A stretch of 64,000 nucleotides of DNA from Betaproteobacteria bacterium (GCA_947476535.1 CANJRC010000004.1:1-64000); one strand, 5' to 3'; shown: positions 35,619 through 45,307, counted from the stretch's first letter. Numbers and translations are program-made. The notes: generated by a model from the sequence alone, not told the origin.

Positions 35619-36890
35619 CTACAGCTTGCTGAACCGGATCGGCACGCTCGAATAAATTTCGTAGTGCGTGCCGGGGTCGCGCACCAGCGGGCGCTCAGTG
35701 TCCAGTTCCATGCCGGCGCCGTAGAAGCGGCGTGATATGGACACCAGCGTGCCGTCCACGCCCACCTTGCCCATCGGGTTGCGGCTCCCTGTGACAAGCG
35801 GGCGACCCGGGCAGGTATGCGCTCCGGCGCCGAAGGCGATGCCCCAAGGTGGCGTGTCTTCCGGTTGCACGCGTCGCGGGTTGAACTCGTCGGCGTGCTC
35901 GCCAAAGCGCGCATCCATGTTGGCAGGAACGAAATACATGGCCACGGACTCGCCCGCGCGAATGGTGCGTCCGCTGGAGAGGGTGACATTTTCGGAGGCG
36001 ACCCGGATGCGCGCTGGCGGGGCCACGGTGAGGCGAAGCGATTCGAAGGCCGCTCGGCACAGGAACTCGGAGTCGGTGTCAATCAACGCGCGATCTTCCG
36101 GGTGCCTCTGTAACCAGCGCTCGAGCCTGAGTGCAAGCGAGATGAACCCGTTGGCGGTGGTCTGTGTGGAGCCGGTAATGAAGCCGTTGACTTCGCGCAG
36201 GAGCAGCATGTCGTCACTTTTCCAGGTGTCCTCGCGGTGGACGGTCATGAGGGTGAGCATGTCGGTGGCCAGCGCGTTGATGGCGTCGGGACTGTCGCCC
36301 CTGTCACGCGCCTCGGCAATGAGTTTTTTCCTGCGATCAAGGGAAGGGGTGAAGAATTCGCGCTGGAATTCGTCGCGCGCGGCGTGGCCACGCGCGAGTA
36401 CCGCATCCTTGTCGTCCAGGCTCCAGTCGACAGTCTGCCCGGCGGTGATGGTGCGCACCTGGCGGATGAAGCGCTGTGTTGCTTCAGCTGATTCAAGCCC
36501 GTCGATGCCGACCAGCGCCGCGGCCACGCGGTGCAGGCACACCTGGATGAGCGGTGCGAGATCGGTGCGCACTACGCCATCCGCGCCGCGACGGACGGCG
36601 GCTTCCTCGGCAAGGCAGCGCTCGACAACGGGTACGAGGTGACGGTCGCGATAGCCCGCTACCGCATCGTCGTCGAGCAGGCGCGCGAGGATGCGGCGGC
36701 GTGCGAGGTGCTCCTCGCCATCGATCATGAAGGTGGTGTCCTTCAACAGGCTTTGGCGCGCGATCCTGTGCCCGCCTTGCAGGAACTTTCGCGAGCGCAG
36801 TACCTCACCGATTTCGTCGAAATCGGTGAGCTGAACCATGCCGGCCACGGCTTCGGCCAGCATTGCGTCGGCAGCGGCCTTCTGGTTCAT
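35619..36890 (-). CDS. Cytochrome P450
   Basis: The product has 423 residues, a soluble class I bacterial P450. The heme-thiolate motif FGAGAHTCPGR lies near residue 350 with Cys as the iron ligand. The ExxR pair is ESLR near residue 288. The I-helix segment GFITGSTQTTANG near residue 235 has Gly-Ser where A-G-x-D/E-T is usual, so the acid-alcohol pair is altered. The start ATG has AGAGG 7 bases upstream. No ferredoxin or reductase gene is adjacent. It is the last gene of a long minus-strand run that includes EamA exporters, HMG-CoA lyase and an enoyl-CoA hydratase. Substrate unknown. Confidence 0.93.
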   Translation of the reverse strand: MNQKAAADAMLAEAVAGMVQLTDFDEIGEVLRSRKFLQGGHRIARQSLLKDTTFMIDGEEHLARRRILARLLDDDAVAGYRDRHLVPVVERCLAEEAAVRRGADGVVRTDLAPLIQVCLHRVAAALVGIDGLESAEATQRFIRQVRTITAGQTVDWSLDDKDAVLARGHAARDEFQREFFTPSLDRRKKLIAEARDRGDSPDAINALATDMLTLMTVHREDTWKSDDMLLLREVNGFITGSTQTTANGFISLALRLERWLQRHPEDRALIDTDSEFLCRAAFESLRLTVAPPARIRVASENVTLSSGRTIRAGESVAMYFVPANMDARFGEHADEFNPRRVQPEDTPPWGIAFGAGAHTCPGRPLVTGSRNPMGKVGVDGTLVSISRRFYGAGMELDTERPLVRDPGTHYEIYSSVPIRFSKL

Positions 36891-37004
36891 GCGAGCCTCT
36901 GTTGATATCAGTAATGGGTTGAATTCGGTCAGGTTGCGCCATTATCCGCGCCGCCTCTTGCCTGCGCAGAAAATTCAAAGGGTGTCGGGTGCGGTGCAGT
37001 CCGG

Positions 37005-37937
37005 TCAGGCACCTGCCAGGGCCGTGCGCAGGCGGGCGAGGGGGCGCCCGTCGATGGCCGCAAGGCCCAATCCTATCAACGTTATGCCGAACCCCTGTTG
37101 CACGGTGAAGGTTTCGTCGAGGATGAATACGCCGAGCAGGAGTGCGCTGATTGGCGCGAGAAAGGTCACGATGATGCCGTTGGTTGCGCCGACGGACTTG
37201 AGGATGGCGAAATACAGCAGCGGGGTGATGCCGGTGCTGAGGACCGACAGGGCCAGGACGGCAACGATCGGCAGCGTTCCGGGCATGGGCAGCGACCAGG
37301 GCTGGTCGACGATGAGCGCCATCGGCAGGCTGAGGACTGCGGCGCCTGTCACTTGCCCAGCAGCGGTAACCATCGAGGGCTGGTTGCGAAACCGGCGCGC
37401 GTAGACTGCCGCCAGACCATAAGAGAACGCGCCGCAGAGCACTGCGACCTGCGCAACGACTTGATCGCCCAGGCCGCGTAGTGCTTCTATACCGACCATC
37501 ACGGAGACCCCGGCCATGCCCAGCAGCACCCCCACGAACTTGGGCACCGTCAGGCGCTCGTCGCGTGTCGCGTAGTGCGCCACGACAACGGCAAACAGGG
37601 GGGCCGTGGTATTGAAGATTGCGGCAAGCCCGCTGGCGATCTGCTTCTGGCCCCAGGTGACCAAGCAGAATGGCAGGAACAGGTTCAGGAAACCCAGGAT
37701 GAACATTTCGCGCCAGAGCTTGAACGGCAGGATAAAACTGTAGCCGCGCGCGCTGACATAGGCGAGCAGCAGCACCGATCCGATGATCAGGCGAATTGAT
37801 ACCACGGTGATGGGCGGCAGGCCGCGCAGCGCCAGCGCGTTAAAGAAATAGGAGCCGCCCCACAGGATTGCGAGCGACAGCATCAGCGTCCAGTCGAGCA
37901 GACCCGGACGCGGGTAGGCCTGGTCGTTCAACGCCAA
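37005..37937 (-). CDS. EamA (DMT) family transporter
   Basis: The product has 310 residues with about ten hydrophobic segments in two EamA repeats. The first helix reads LDWTLMLSLAILWGGSYFFNALALRGLPP, and GMAGVSVMVGIEALRG and LGVFILDE are conserved in all five EamA proteins of this window. The start appears to be a TTG at 37937; no strong ribosome site is visible. These proteins exchange or export metabolites, often amino acids, across the inner membrane. It lies between HMG-CoA lyase and P450 genes and is separated from the four-gene EamA array by two catabolic genes. Confidence 0.88.
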   Translation of the reverse strand: MALNDQAYPRPGLLDWTLMLSLAILWGGSYFFNALALRGLPPITVVSIRLIIGSVLLLAYVSARGYSFILPFKLWREMFILGFLNLFLPFCLVTWGQKQIASGLAAIFNTTAPLFAVVVAHYATRDERLTVPKFVGVLLGMAGVSVMVGIEALRGLGDQVVAQVAVLCGAFSYGLAAVYARRFRNQPSMVTAAGQVTGAAVLSLPMALIVDQPWSLPMPGTLPIVAVLALSVLSTGITPLLYFAILKSVGATNGIIVTFLAPISALLLGVFILDETFTVQQGFGITLIGLGLAAIDGRPLARLRTALAGA

Positions 37938-37971
37938 AGGCCGATCGGTATTGCGTGCCTCGGTGCTTGCC

Positions 37972-38886
37972 TCATGCAGCCGCTGCGACCTGCCGGGCAG
38001 CCATGGCCTGCGCTACCCGCGAATTGGGCGCCCGACCGAGCGCTTCGCAGATGAATTGTCCGGCTGCGAACACCTTGTCGATGTCCACGCCGGTGTGGAT
38101 TCCCATGCCGTTGAGCATGTAGAGCACGTCTTCCGTGGCAACGTTGCCGCTCGCCCCCTTCGCGTAAGGGCAGCCACCCAGGCCCGCCACCGAACTGTCA
38201 ATCGTTGCGATGCCCGCTTGCATGGCCGCGTAGATGTTGGCCAGGGCCTGGCCCCAGGTGTCGTGGGTGTGCAGCGCAAGGCGTTCGACCGGAACATGGT
38301 GGGCTACCGCAGCGATCATCGTCTGCACTTTGCCCGGCGTCCCCACGCCGATGGTGTCGCCGAGAGAAATTTCATAGCAACCCATGGCATCCAGCGCCTT
38401 GGCAATGTCGGCCACGGCTTGCGGGGAAACTTCGCCTTCATAAGGGCAACCGACTGCGCAGGAGATATAGCCGCGAATGCGCATCTTGTTCGCCCGGGCG
38501 AGTTCGACCACTGGGCGGAATCGCTCCAGGCTCTCGGCGATGCTGCAATTGATATTGCGCTGGCTGAAACGTTCGGTGGCCGCGGCGAACACCGCAATTT
38601 CATCTACTCCCGAGGCCAGTGCCGCCTCCATGCCCTTGATGTTCGGCATCAGCACCGGGTAGGCGACGCCCGGTTTGCGCCGCAGGCCCCTCATCACGTC
38701 GGCGTGATCGGCCATCTGCGGCACCCATTTGGGTGAGACGAAGGCTGTGGCTTCCACGCTGGGCAGGCCTGCATCGGCAAGGCGGTGGATCAGTTCGAGT
38801 TTGACAGCCGTTGGCACGGCACGGGCTTCGTTTTGAAGTCCATCGCGCGGGCCCACTTCGACGATGCGCATGCTCTTGGGTAGGTT
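37972..38886 (-). CDS. mvaB: Hydroxymethylglutaryl-CoA lyase
   Basis: The product has 304 residues from the ATG at 38886, which has GGAGA 6 bases upstream. VEVGPRDGLQNE near residue 12 is the DRE-TIM metallolyase signature. GLGGCPYAKGASGNVATED near residue 235 carries the family Cys. The enzyme splits HMG-CoA into acetoacetate and acetyl-CoA, the last step of leucine and acyclic-terpene breakdown. It lies 5 bases after an enoyl-CoA hydratase that could be the methylglutaconyl-CoA hydratase of the same route. The other genes of that route (isovaleryl-CoA dehydrogenase, methylcrotonyl-CoA carboxylase) are not in the window. Confidence 0.92.
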   Translation of the reverse strand, partial: NLPKSMRIVEVGPRDGLQNEARAVPTAVKLELIHRLADAGLPSVEATAFVSPKWVPQMADHADVMRGLRRKPGVAYPVLMPNIKGMEAALASGVDEIAVFAAATERFSQRNINCSIAESLERFRPVVELARANKMRIRGYISCAVGCPYEGEVSPQAVADIAKALDAMGCYEISLGDTIGVGTPGKVQTMIAAVAHHVPVERLALHTHDTWGQALANIYAAMQAGIATIDSSVAGLGGCPYAKGASGNVATEDVLYMLNGMGIHTGVDIDKVFAAGQFICEALGRAPNSRVAQAMAARQVAAAA

Positions 38887-38891
38887 CATGG

Positions 38892-39704
38892 TTATTCTCC
38901 GGGTGTCTTGGGCTTTGCCCGTGGCAGCCAATTCGGGCGGCGCTTTTCGAGGAATGAGCGCACGCCTTCCTTGCCTTCGGCAGATGCACGTGCCGTGGCG
39001 ATGCGAGAAGCGGTATCGGCGATCAGCGTGGCATCGAGCGGGCTGCGCGCGACATCGGCGATCAACTGCTTGGAAGCCGATAGCGCGCCCGGACCGCCTT
39101 GGACCAGTTGGGCCGCCAGGTGTGCGACGCGCTCATCGAGCGCGTCTGGCGCCACGGTCTCGTGGATCAGGCCGATCCGAAGCGCTTCCGCGGCATCGAA
39201 GGCTTCGGCGGTGAGGAAGTAGCGTCGCGCTGCCCGCTCGCCGATGGCATTGATGACATAGGGACTGATGGTGGCCGGTGTCAGGCCGATGCGCACCTCG
39301 GACAGGCGGAACTGCGCATCCGTCGATGCGATGGCGATGTCGCAGGCACAGATCAGCCCCATGCCGCCGGCGAACGCCGGCCCCTGCACTCGGGCAATGG
39401 TGGGTTTGGGCAGGGTATATAGCCGGTGCAGCATTCCAGCCAATACCTCAGCGTCGGCGCGGTTCTCCTCGAACCCGAAGCCTGCCATTTTCTTCATCCA
39501 GTTGAGGTCGGCGCCGGCGCAAAACGCCGTGCCGCGCCCGGCGAGAACAACGGCGCGCACTCGCTCATCGGCGGCCACTGCGACGAAGGACGCATCGAGT
39601 TCGGCGATGGTGGTTTCGTTGAAGGCATTGCGCACGTCCGGGCGGTTGAGCCACAGCGTCGCGACGCCACCGACAACATCGATTTCAAGCGTTTGCGGGT
39701 TCAT
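38892..39704 (-). CDS. Enoyl-CoA hydratase/isomerase, possibly methylglutaconyl-CoA hydratase
   Basis: The product has 270 residues. The oxyanion-hole segments AGRGTAFCAGADLNWM near residue 55 and IARVQGPAFAGGMGLICACD near residue 105 are crotonase signatures. AGADLNWM with a Trp-Met is common in methylglutaconyl-CoA hydratases, and the next gene encodes HMG-CoA lyase, the following step of leucine breakdown. The specific name therefore rests mainly on context. No strong ribosome site is visible before the ATG. Confidence 0.85.
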   Translation of the reverse strand: MNPQTLEIDVVGGVATLWLNRPDVRNAFNETTIAELDASFVAVAADERVRAVVLAGRGTAFCAGADLNWMKKMAGFGFEENRADAEVLAGMLHRLYTLPKPTIARVQGPAFAGGMGLICACDIAIASTDAQFRLSEVRIGLTPATISPYVINAIGERAARRYFLTAEAFDAAEALRIGLIHETVAPDALDERVAHLAAQLVQGGPGALSASKQLIADVARSPLDATLIADTASRIATARASAEGKEGVRSFLEKRRPNWLPRAKPKTPGE

Positions 39705-39769
39705 CCGTAAATTTTCTCACAGTCGCAAGGGTGCTGAGGGCGATGAGTTAATCGTTAGGCCCCAACGGA

Positions 39770-40747
39770 TCAACATTTTGGAGACCGGTCAAAACCGGCG
39801 AGCCGGAATATCCGCCCGTCAATGGCGGCCAGGCCAACGCAGATCAGCGCCATTCCGCCGAACTGGCGCGGTTCGATGACTTCGTCTAGCACCAGCATGC
39901 CGAGCAGCAGTGCGCTGATGGGAATCAGGAATGTCACCAGCATCAGGTTGGTGGCGCCGGCCACGGCAAGAATGCGGAAATACAGGTAATAGGAGATGGC
40001 CGTGCAGAAAACAACCAGTCCCAGCATCGCGCCCCAGGTGATTGCGCCTGGCATGGCGAGGTTCCACGGGTGATCGATGACGAGGGCGAAGGGCGCCATG
40101 ATGAAGGCGCAGCAAATCATCGGGCCCGTGGCGGCAACCATGGGTGGCAGCCCCGAGAGGCGACGGCTGACGATGCTGGCGCAGGCATAGGACAACGCTG
40201 CAAAGAGAATGGCCACCTGCGCCAGCACGTGCAGGCCGAGCCCGCGTAGCGCATCGATGCCGACCATGACCGTAACGCCCGCGATGCCGAAGGCGATGCC
40301 GATGAGCTTGGGAACCGACATGCGCTCATCGCGAGTTGCATAGTGCGCGACCAGCACGGTGAACAACGGCGAGGTGGCGTTGAGGATGGAAGCCAGGCCA
40401 CTGGCGATCTGCGTTTGGCCGTAGGAGATGAGGGTGAAGGGAATCAGGCTGTTCATTGTGCCGATCAGGGCGAAATTCGCCCACACTGAAAGCTGGTGTT
40501 TCATGGACTGGCCGGACATCCGGACGATGAGGTAAAGGAATACTCCCGCAAGCACCGAGCGCACCCACACCAGGGTGAAAGGTGGCAATTCGCGCAGCGC
40601 CACCTTGTTGAAGAAGAAGGAGGATCCCCAGACTGCGGCGAGAGCGATCAGCAGTACCCATTCGAATGCGCCCATGCGGTAGTGGCGCCGGCTGACGGGG
40701 GGCGCGGTGGTCGTGCTCGCGGATGTGCTGTTTGCGACTGCCTTCAT
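39770..40747 (-). CDS. EamA (DMT) family transporter, array member 4
   Basis: The product has 325 residues with two EamA repeats and about ten membrane segments. The N-terminal motif MGAFEWVLLIALAAVWGSSFFFNKVALRELPP is shared with its neighbours. Its ATG overlaps the stop of the previous array member by 4 bases. It is the last of four consecutive paralogues on the minus strand, followed after 65 bases by the enoyl-CoA hydratase. Probably a metabolite exporter; substrate unknown. Confidence 0.88.
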   Translation of the reverse strand: MKAVANSTSASTTTAPPVSRRHYRMGAFEWVLLIALAAVWGSSFFFNKVALRELPPFTLVWVRSVLAGVFLYLIVRMSGQSMKHQLSVWANFALIGTMNSLIPFTLISYGQTQIASGLASILNATSPLFTVLVAHYATRDERMSVPKLIGIAFGIAGVTVMVGIDALRGLGLHVLAQVAILFAALSYACASIVSRRLSGLPPMVAATGPMICCAFIMAPFALVIDHPWNLAMPGAITWGAMLGLVVFCTAISYYLYFRILAVAGATNLMLVTFLIPISALLLGMLVLDEVIEPRQFGGMALICVGLAAIDGRIFRLAGFDRSPKC

Positions 40748-41679
40748 GCACCCGCCACGCGAGCGCGCAACCAGGTCAGTATGCGACCGTCGATGGCGGC
40801 CAGGCCCGCTGCAATCATGAGCATGCCGGCCATGTGGCGCGGTTCGACGGACTCACCGACAAACAAGACGCCAAGCAGGATCGCGCTCACCGGTGTCAGC
40901 AGGTTGACCAGGATGACATTGGTGGAACCCACGCTGGCCAGAAGCCGGAAATACAGCACATAGGAAATGCCGGAACCGATGACGGCAAGACCCGCAATCG
41001 ACCACCAGGTCGCGGCGCCCGGCATCGCGAGTTCCCAGGGGTGGTCGTGGAAGAGCGCGAGCGGAATCATCAGGAGCATCGACGTGGCTGCCTGCCCTGC
41101 CGCCGAGACCACCGGGGGGATGTCCTTCAGGCGGCGCCCGATGATGCCCGCGGTGGCCATGGCCGCCGCCGACACCAGCACTGCGAGTTGCGCCGTGACA
41201 TGGTCGCCGATGCCGCGCAACGCATCGGGCCCCATGATGACGGCGACGCCAGCCACGCCCGCGAGTACGCCCGCGACTTTGCGACGGGTCAGTTTTTCGT
41301 CATGCGTGAACACATGCGCGAGAACGACGATGAACAGCGGCGCGGAAGCCGCAAGAATGGCGGCGAGTCCAGCGGAGATGTATGTCTGGCCGTAAGTGGT
41401 GAAGTTGAAGGTCACGAAATTGTTGACCAGCCCCATCATGGCGATGCCGCGCCATGCGCGCCAGGACTGGCGCATCGAGTGGCCGAAGGCGTGGACCATG
41501 AGAACGAGAAAGGCAGTGGCGAGGATGAGGCGCATGCATACCAGCGAGAAGTGGGGCAGTTCGCGCAGCGCAATCTTGTTGAAGAGAAACGATGAACCCC
41601 ACAGCGCGCCGAGCAGGATCATGGTCGACCACTCCAGTGCGCTCATGTGCGATGCGCGGGGGGCATGCGGGCGTGTCAT
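40744..41679 (-). CDS. EamA (DMT) family transporter, array member 3
   Basis: The product has 311 residues. MSALEWSTMILLGALWGSSF opens the first of two EamA repeats; the second repeat ends with VLFVGESVEPRHMAG, a block found in all array members. It lies 6 bases after array member 2 and overlaps member 4 by 4 bases, so it is co-translated with it. Membrane protein with about ten segments; substrate unknown. Confidence 0.88.
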   Translation of the reverse strand: MTRPHAPRASHMSALEWSTMILLGALWGSSFLFNKIALRELPHFSLVCMRLILATAFLVLMVHAFGHSMRQSWRAWRGIAMMGLVNNFVTFNFTTYGQTYISAGLAAILAASAPLFIVVLAHVFTHDEKLTRRKVAGVLAGVAGVAVIMGPDALRGIGDHVTAQLAVLVSAAAMATAGIIGRRLKDIPPVVSAAGQAATSMLLMIPLALFHDHPWELAMPGAATWWSIAGLAVIGSGISYVLYFRLLASVGSTNVILVNLLTPVSAILLGVLFVGESVEPRHMAGMLMIAAGLAAIDGRILTWLRARVAGA

Positions 41680-41685
41680 CGTGGC

Positions 41686-42636
41686 TTATCCGGCCCGCGC
41701 ACCGGGCAGTCGGGTGCCAATCCAGGCTATGATCCGTCCGTCGATGGCGGCAAGGCCGATGGCGATCAGCGCCATGCCCGCCACCTGGCGCGGCTCGATG
41801 ATTTCGGCGAGGAAGAAGGTACCCAGTAGCAGTGCCGTGACGGGATTGAGGAAGGTCACCAGCAGCAGGTTGGTGGCGCCGGAGGTCGCCAGCAAGCGGT
41901 AGTAGATGGTGTATCCCAGCGCCGTGCCGCCGAGCGCGATACCCGCCACAGCGAGCCAGGTCACGACGCCCGGCATTGGCAGTTGCCAGGGGTGGTCGGT
42001 GAGGAGCGCGAGCGGCAGGAGGAACAGCGTTGTCCAGGCAGCCTGTCCGGTGGCCGAAAGCAGCGGCGGCACCTCTTTGAGGCTGCGTCCGAACACGCCG
42101 GCCATGGCCATGGACATGGCCGCCAGCACCAGCGCCAATTCACCCAGCAGCGCCGGGCGGATGCCTTGCAGCGCGCTGGGGCCGATGATCACTGCGACGC
42201 CGGCGATGCCGGTCAGCACGCCGGCGATCTTGAGCGCGCTCATGCGCTCATCGCGCAGGAAGTAGTGCGCGAAGATGACCGTGAACATGGGTGCGGAGGC
42301 ATTGAGTACCGCGGCGAGCCCGCTGGTGATCTGCGTCTGGCCCCAGGCGTTCAGGGAATGCGGCACCAGGCTGTTCAGCAGGCCCATGATGGCGAAGCTG
42401 CGCCACACCCGCCATGGCTGCGCCAGAGAGTGCCCCAGCGCCATGGTCACGGCGACCAGCGCGGTGGTGGTGATGATCATGCGCAGGCATACCAGCGTGA
42501 ACGGCGGTAATTCGCGCAGGGCGAGCTGGATGAGGTTGAATGAGCCGCCCCACAGGAAGCTGAGCAGGATCAACAGGCCCCATTCCAGCGGGCCCATGGT
42601 AAAGCGGCCTATTCGTGAGGTTGTGGGCGTGCTCAT
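41686..42636 (-). CDS. EamA (DMT) family transporter, array member 2
   Basis: The product has 316 residues from the ATG at 42636, which overlaps the stop of array member 1 by 4 bases. The frame happens to stay open a further 720 bases upstream but that part is antisense-free overlap with another gene and is not used. TMGPLEWGLLILLSFLWGGSF starts the first repeat, and GTFFLAEIIEPRQVAG ends the second. About ten membrane segments. Confidence 0.88.
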   Translation of the reverse strand: MSTPTTSRIGRFTMGPLEWGLLILLSFLWGGSFNLIQLALRELPPFTLVCLRMIITTTALVAVTMALGHSLAQPWRVWRSFAIMGLLNSLVPHSLNAWGQTQITSGLAAVLNASAPMFTVIFAHYFLRDERMSALKIAGVLTGIAGVAVIIGPSALQGIRPALLGELALVLAAMSMAMAGVFGRSLKEVPPLLSATGQAAWTTLFLLPLALLTDHPWQLPMPGVVTWLAVAGIALGGTALGYTIYYRLLATSGATNLLLVTFLNPVTALLLGTFFLAEIIEPRQVAGMALIAIGLAAIDGRIIAWIGTRLPGARAG

Positions 42637-43643
42637 CGTGCTGCGGGTCCGCCGCGCCAGGCACGCGAACGCAACCAGGCCAGCGGCCGGCCGTCGATGA
42701 CCGTCAGGCCGGTGCCGATCAGCATCATGCCTGCGACCTGGCGCATGTCGATTATTTCGTCGAGGAATGCCGCGCCCATCAACAGTGCGCTCACTGGAAT
42801 GGTGAGTGTGACCAGCGAGAGATTGGTCGCCCCCGCATTGGCGAGCAGGCGAAAGTAGATGAGGTATGCGAACACGGTGCCAAGGATGGCCAGGGAGATC
42901 ACCATGATCCACGTGGTTTGTCCGGGGAGTGCGCGGGTCCACGGCTGCTCGAAGACGATGGCCAGCGGCAGTGAAAAGACTGCAGCGCAAATGCACTGGC
43001 CGGTCGCGGATACTGCGGTCGGCACGGCGTGCAGCCGACGCCCGAAAATGCCGGCCAGCGCGAGCGTCATGGCGGTGCCTAGCAGGGAACATTGGGCCAG
43101 CATGTCCAGGCGCGCGCCGCGCAAGGCATCGAATCCCATGATAACGGCAACGCCCGCGATGCCCAGTAGCACGCCGGCAATCTTGCGCCCGGTCATCTTC
43201 TCGTCGCGAGTGAGGAAATGCGCGAAGATCACCCCGAACAAGGGCGTGCTGGCGGTGATGATGGAAGCGAGGCCGCTGGGTAGTTGCACCTGGCCCCAAG
43301 CGGTAAACGTATAGGGCATGAGCACATTGAGCAGCCCCATGCCGGCGAATCCCTTCCACGCCGAGCGCGGCTGGCGGATCGTGGCGCCGCTGGCCTTCAG
43401 GTACGCGAGCAGCAATAGCGAAGTCAGCGTGAGACGCAGAAAGATCAGGGTGAATGGCGGCAGCTCACGCAGCGCTACCTTGTTCAGCACGAATGACGTG
43501 CCCCATAAGACCCCCAGCGTGAACAGCAGAGTCCATTCAAGAAGCCCCATGGTGAGTCGGGGCAGGGAGGCGATGCTTTGCATGGTGGGAAGCCCGGCAT
43601 TGTGAGGCTTGCCCGGCAGCGAGTCCATCGGGATTTCGCGCAT
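42633..43643 (-). CDS. EamA (DMT) family transporter, array member 1
   Basis: The product has 336 residues, the first in transcription order of the four-gene array. The N-terminal extension MREIPMDSLPGK precedes TMGLLEWTLLFTLGVLWGTSF. Starts at 43643, 43628 or 43551 (MGLLEW) are possible, as no clear ribosome site is seen. A decayed copy of this gene's 5' part lies 3.2 kb away at 46577-46752. Two EamA repeats and about ten membrane segments; substrate unknown. Confidence 0.87.
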   Translation of the reverse strand: MREIPMDSLPGKPHNAGLPTMQSIASLPRLTMGLLEWTLLFTLGVLWGTSFVLNKVALRELPPFTLIFLRLTLTSLLLLAYLKASGATIRQPRSAWKGFAGMGLLNVLMPYTFTAWGQVQLPSGLASIITASTPLFGVIFAHFLTRDEKMTGRKIAGVLLGIAGVAVIMGFDALRGARLDMLAQCSLLGTAMTLALAGIFGRRLHAVPTAVSATGQCICAAVFSLPLAIVFEQPWTRALPGQTTWIMVISLAILGTVFAYLIYFRLLANAGATNLSLVTLTIPVSALLMGAAFLDEIIDMRQVAGMMLIGTGLTVIDGRPLAWLRSRAWRGGPAAR

Positions 43644-43900
43644 GTCTTTGCTTTTTTTGCAGTAGGGGGCATTTGCTTCCGGTTATCGGCCTATTCGTTG
43701 GCGTTACCGTGACTGCCTTGGAGGCAATACGCCGCCCGGAAAGTGATCGTGCGTCAGGTCCGGACGTACTGTGTACTTAAACCAGCCTGAGAATAGGTCT
43801 GCCCACGTCGACATTGCAATCGGCCGGGTGCCGGCGCAAGATACTCGGCGTTGAGTCAATTCAAAAGCGACTTATTGTAGTTAACGAAGAGGAGAAGATT

Positions 43901-45238
43901 ATGCGCATGGAAGACATGATCATCGTAAGTGTTGACGATCACATATGCGAGCCACCCGGTTTCCTCCATCCCCATCTTGACCGGAAGTACCATGCGAGGG
44001 CGCCAAAATGCAATCGGGATGCGAATGGCAAGGATATATGGGTGTTCCCGGAAGGTTCGGTGGGCCTCATGAACGTCGCGATCAATGCGGTTGTCGGCCG
44101 CCCTCGGGAAGAGCTGGGCTGGGAGCCGAATAGTTACGATCAGATTCGGCGGGGATGCATTGACCCGAAAGCGCGCGTCGGAGACCTGAGTGCGAATGGA
44201 ATTCTAGCCTCGGTCAATTTCCCAAATACATTTGGCTTTGTTCTCGAAGCCTTCCAGAATCTGAAGGATAAGCAGTTCGCGCTCGCGTTGATCCGCGCAT
44301 ACAACGACTACCACCTCGATGAATGGGTCGCGCAATATCCCACCCGTTTTATTCCTCTTTCGATCCTGCCGTTGTGGGATATGCAGTTGGCAGTGAAAGA
44401 GTTAAAGCGCACCGTGGCAAAAGGAATAAAAACGGTGAGCTTTCCGTCGCTGCCAACGCAAATCGGGCTACCCAGTATCCATGATGGCTACTGGAAACCC
44501 CTTTTCGATGCAATCGCGGACGAGGGGCTGCCGATATCGGTACACATTGGCGGCGGCGGCGGCAGCGAGCATGTGTCTCCGGACAGCCCGTTTGGCGCAT
44601 GGCTCAACAAGGTTGCGCTCTCGTCGATGACAGTCGCATCTGAGTGGCTTTGGTCAACACTACCTTTTGATTATCCGAATCTGAAGGTTGTCCTTTCGGA
44701 AGGGGGCATCGGTTGGCTCCCGTATTTCCTTGAGCGGGCAGACCTGATACAAAAGAATCACCCTTGGCTCCGAAAGAATTGGCACGGCAAGCGACCCAGC
44801 GACGTATTTCGAGAGCACTTCGTTAGCTGCTTCATACAGGATATCGGAGGTGTCGAGGCGCGCCACGAAATAGGGATTGATATCATTACCTTCGAAAATG
44901 ATTACCCGCACGCAGATGTCACGTGGCCATATACACCTGAGCAACTCTGGAATGGAGAGTTCAAGAAAGGTGCTGTCTCCGACGAGGACATCAACAAGAT
45001 CACGCACCAGAACGCACTCAAAATTTTCAACTTCGATCCATTTTCAAAGGTTGCGAGGGCGGAGTGCACAGTGGGTGCCTTGCGTGCGCAGGCAAAAGAT
45101 GTGGACTTAACCGTTGTAAGCCGCGGTGGCATCCCTCCCTCTGATGACCCGCACAAGGTTGTCACGGCAAGCGACGTGATTAAGCAATTCTCGTTCGCAC
45201 CAATCACCGCAAAAGCAGGGGAAGAGAAAGTGGCGTAG
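43901..45238 (+). CDS. Amidohydrolase family 2, longer type
   Basis: The product has 445 residues from the ATG at 43901 with GAGGAG 6 bases upstream (MRMEDMIIVSVDDHICEP). The metal-binding block is DDHICEP, then SVHIGGGGGSEH in the barrel, and ENDYPHADVTWP near residue 340 with the last Asp. It is about 70 residues longer than the other amidohydrolases here, with a C-terminal tail ending ITAKAGEEKVA. Base composition is clearly more AT-rich than in the flanking genes, with codons such as ATA and TTA in use, which suggests a different origin. A LivJ-type receptor gene follows 69 bases later. Confidence 0.88.
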   Translation: MRMEDMIIVSVDDHICEPPGFLHPHLDRKYHARAPKCNRDANGKDIWVFPEGSVGLMNVAINAVVGRPREELGWEPNSYDQIRRGCIDPKARVGDLSANGILASVNFPNTFGFVLEAFQNLKDKQFALALIRAYNDYHLDEWVAQYPTRFIPLSILPLWDMQLAVKELKRTVAKGIKTVSFPSLPTQIGLPSIHDGYWKPLFDAIADEGLPISVHIGGGGGSEHVSPDSPFGAWLNKVALSSMTVASEWLWSTLPFDYPNLKVVLSEGGIGWLPYFLERADLIQKNHPWLRKNWHGKRPSDVFREHFVSCFIQDIGGVEARHEIGIDIITFENDYPHADVTWPYTPEQLWNGEFKKGAVSDEDINKITHQNALKIFNFDPFSKVARAECTVGALRAQAKDVDLTVVSRGGIPPSDDPHKVVTASDVIKQFSFAPITAKAGEEKVA

Positions 45239-45307
45239 CAATTGCACCTTATTTATCTCTCCACTTGGGAGAGGTCGGATAGCAACAGCCTTACAACGGA
45301 GGGAAAC

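Noticed and set aside
42637-43359. Upstream extension of EamA array member 2
   Set aside because: It would overlap array member 1 almost completely and gives no EamA-like protein; the ATG at 42636 with a 4-base overlap is the natural start.
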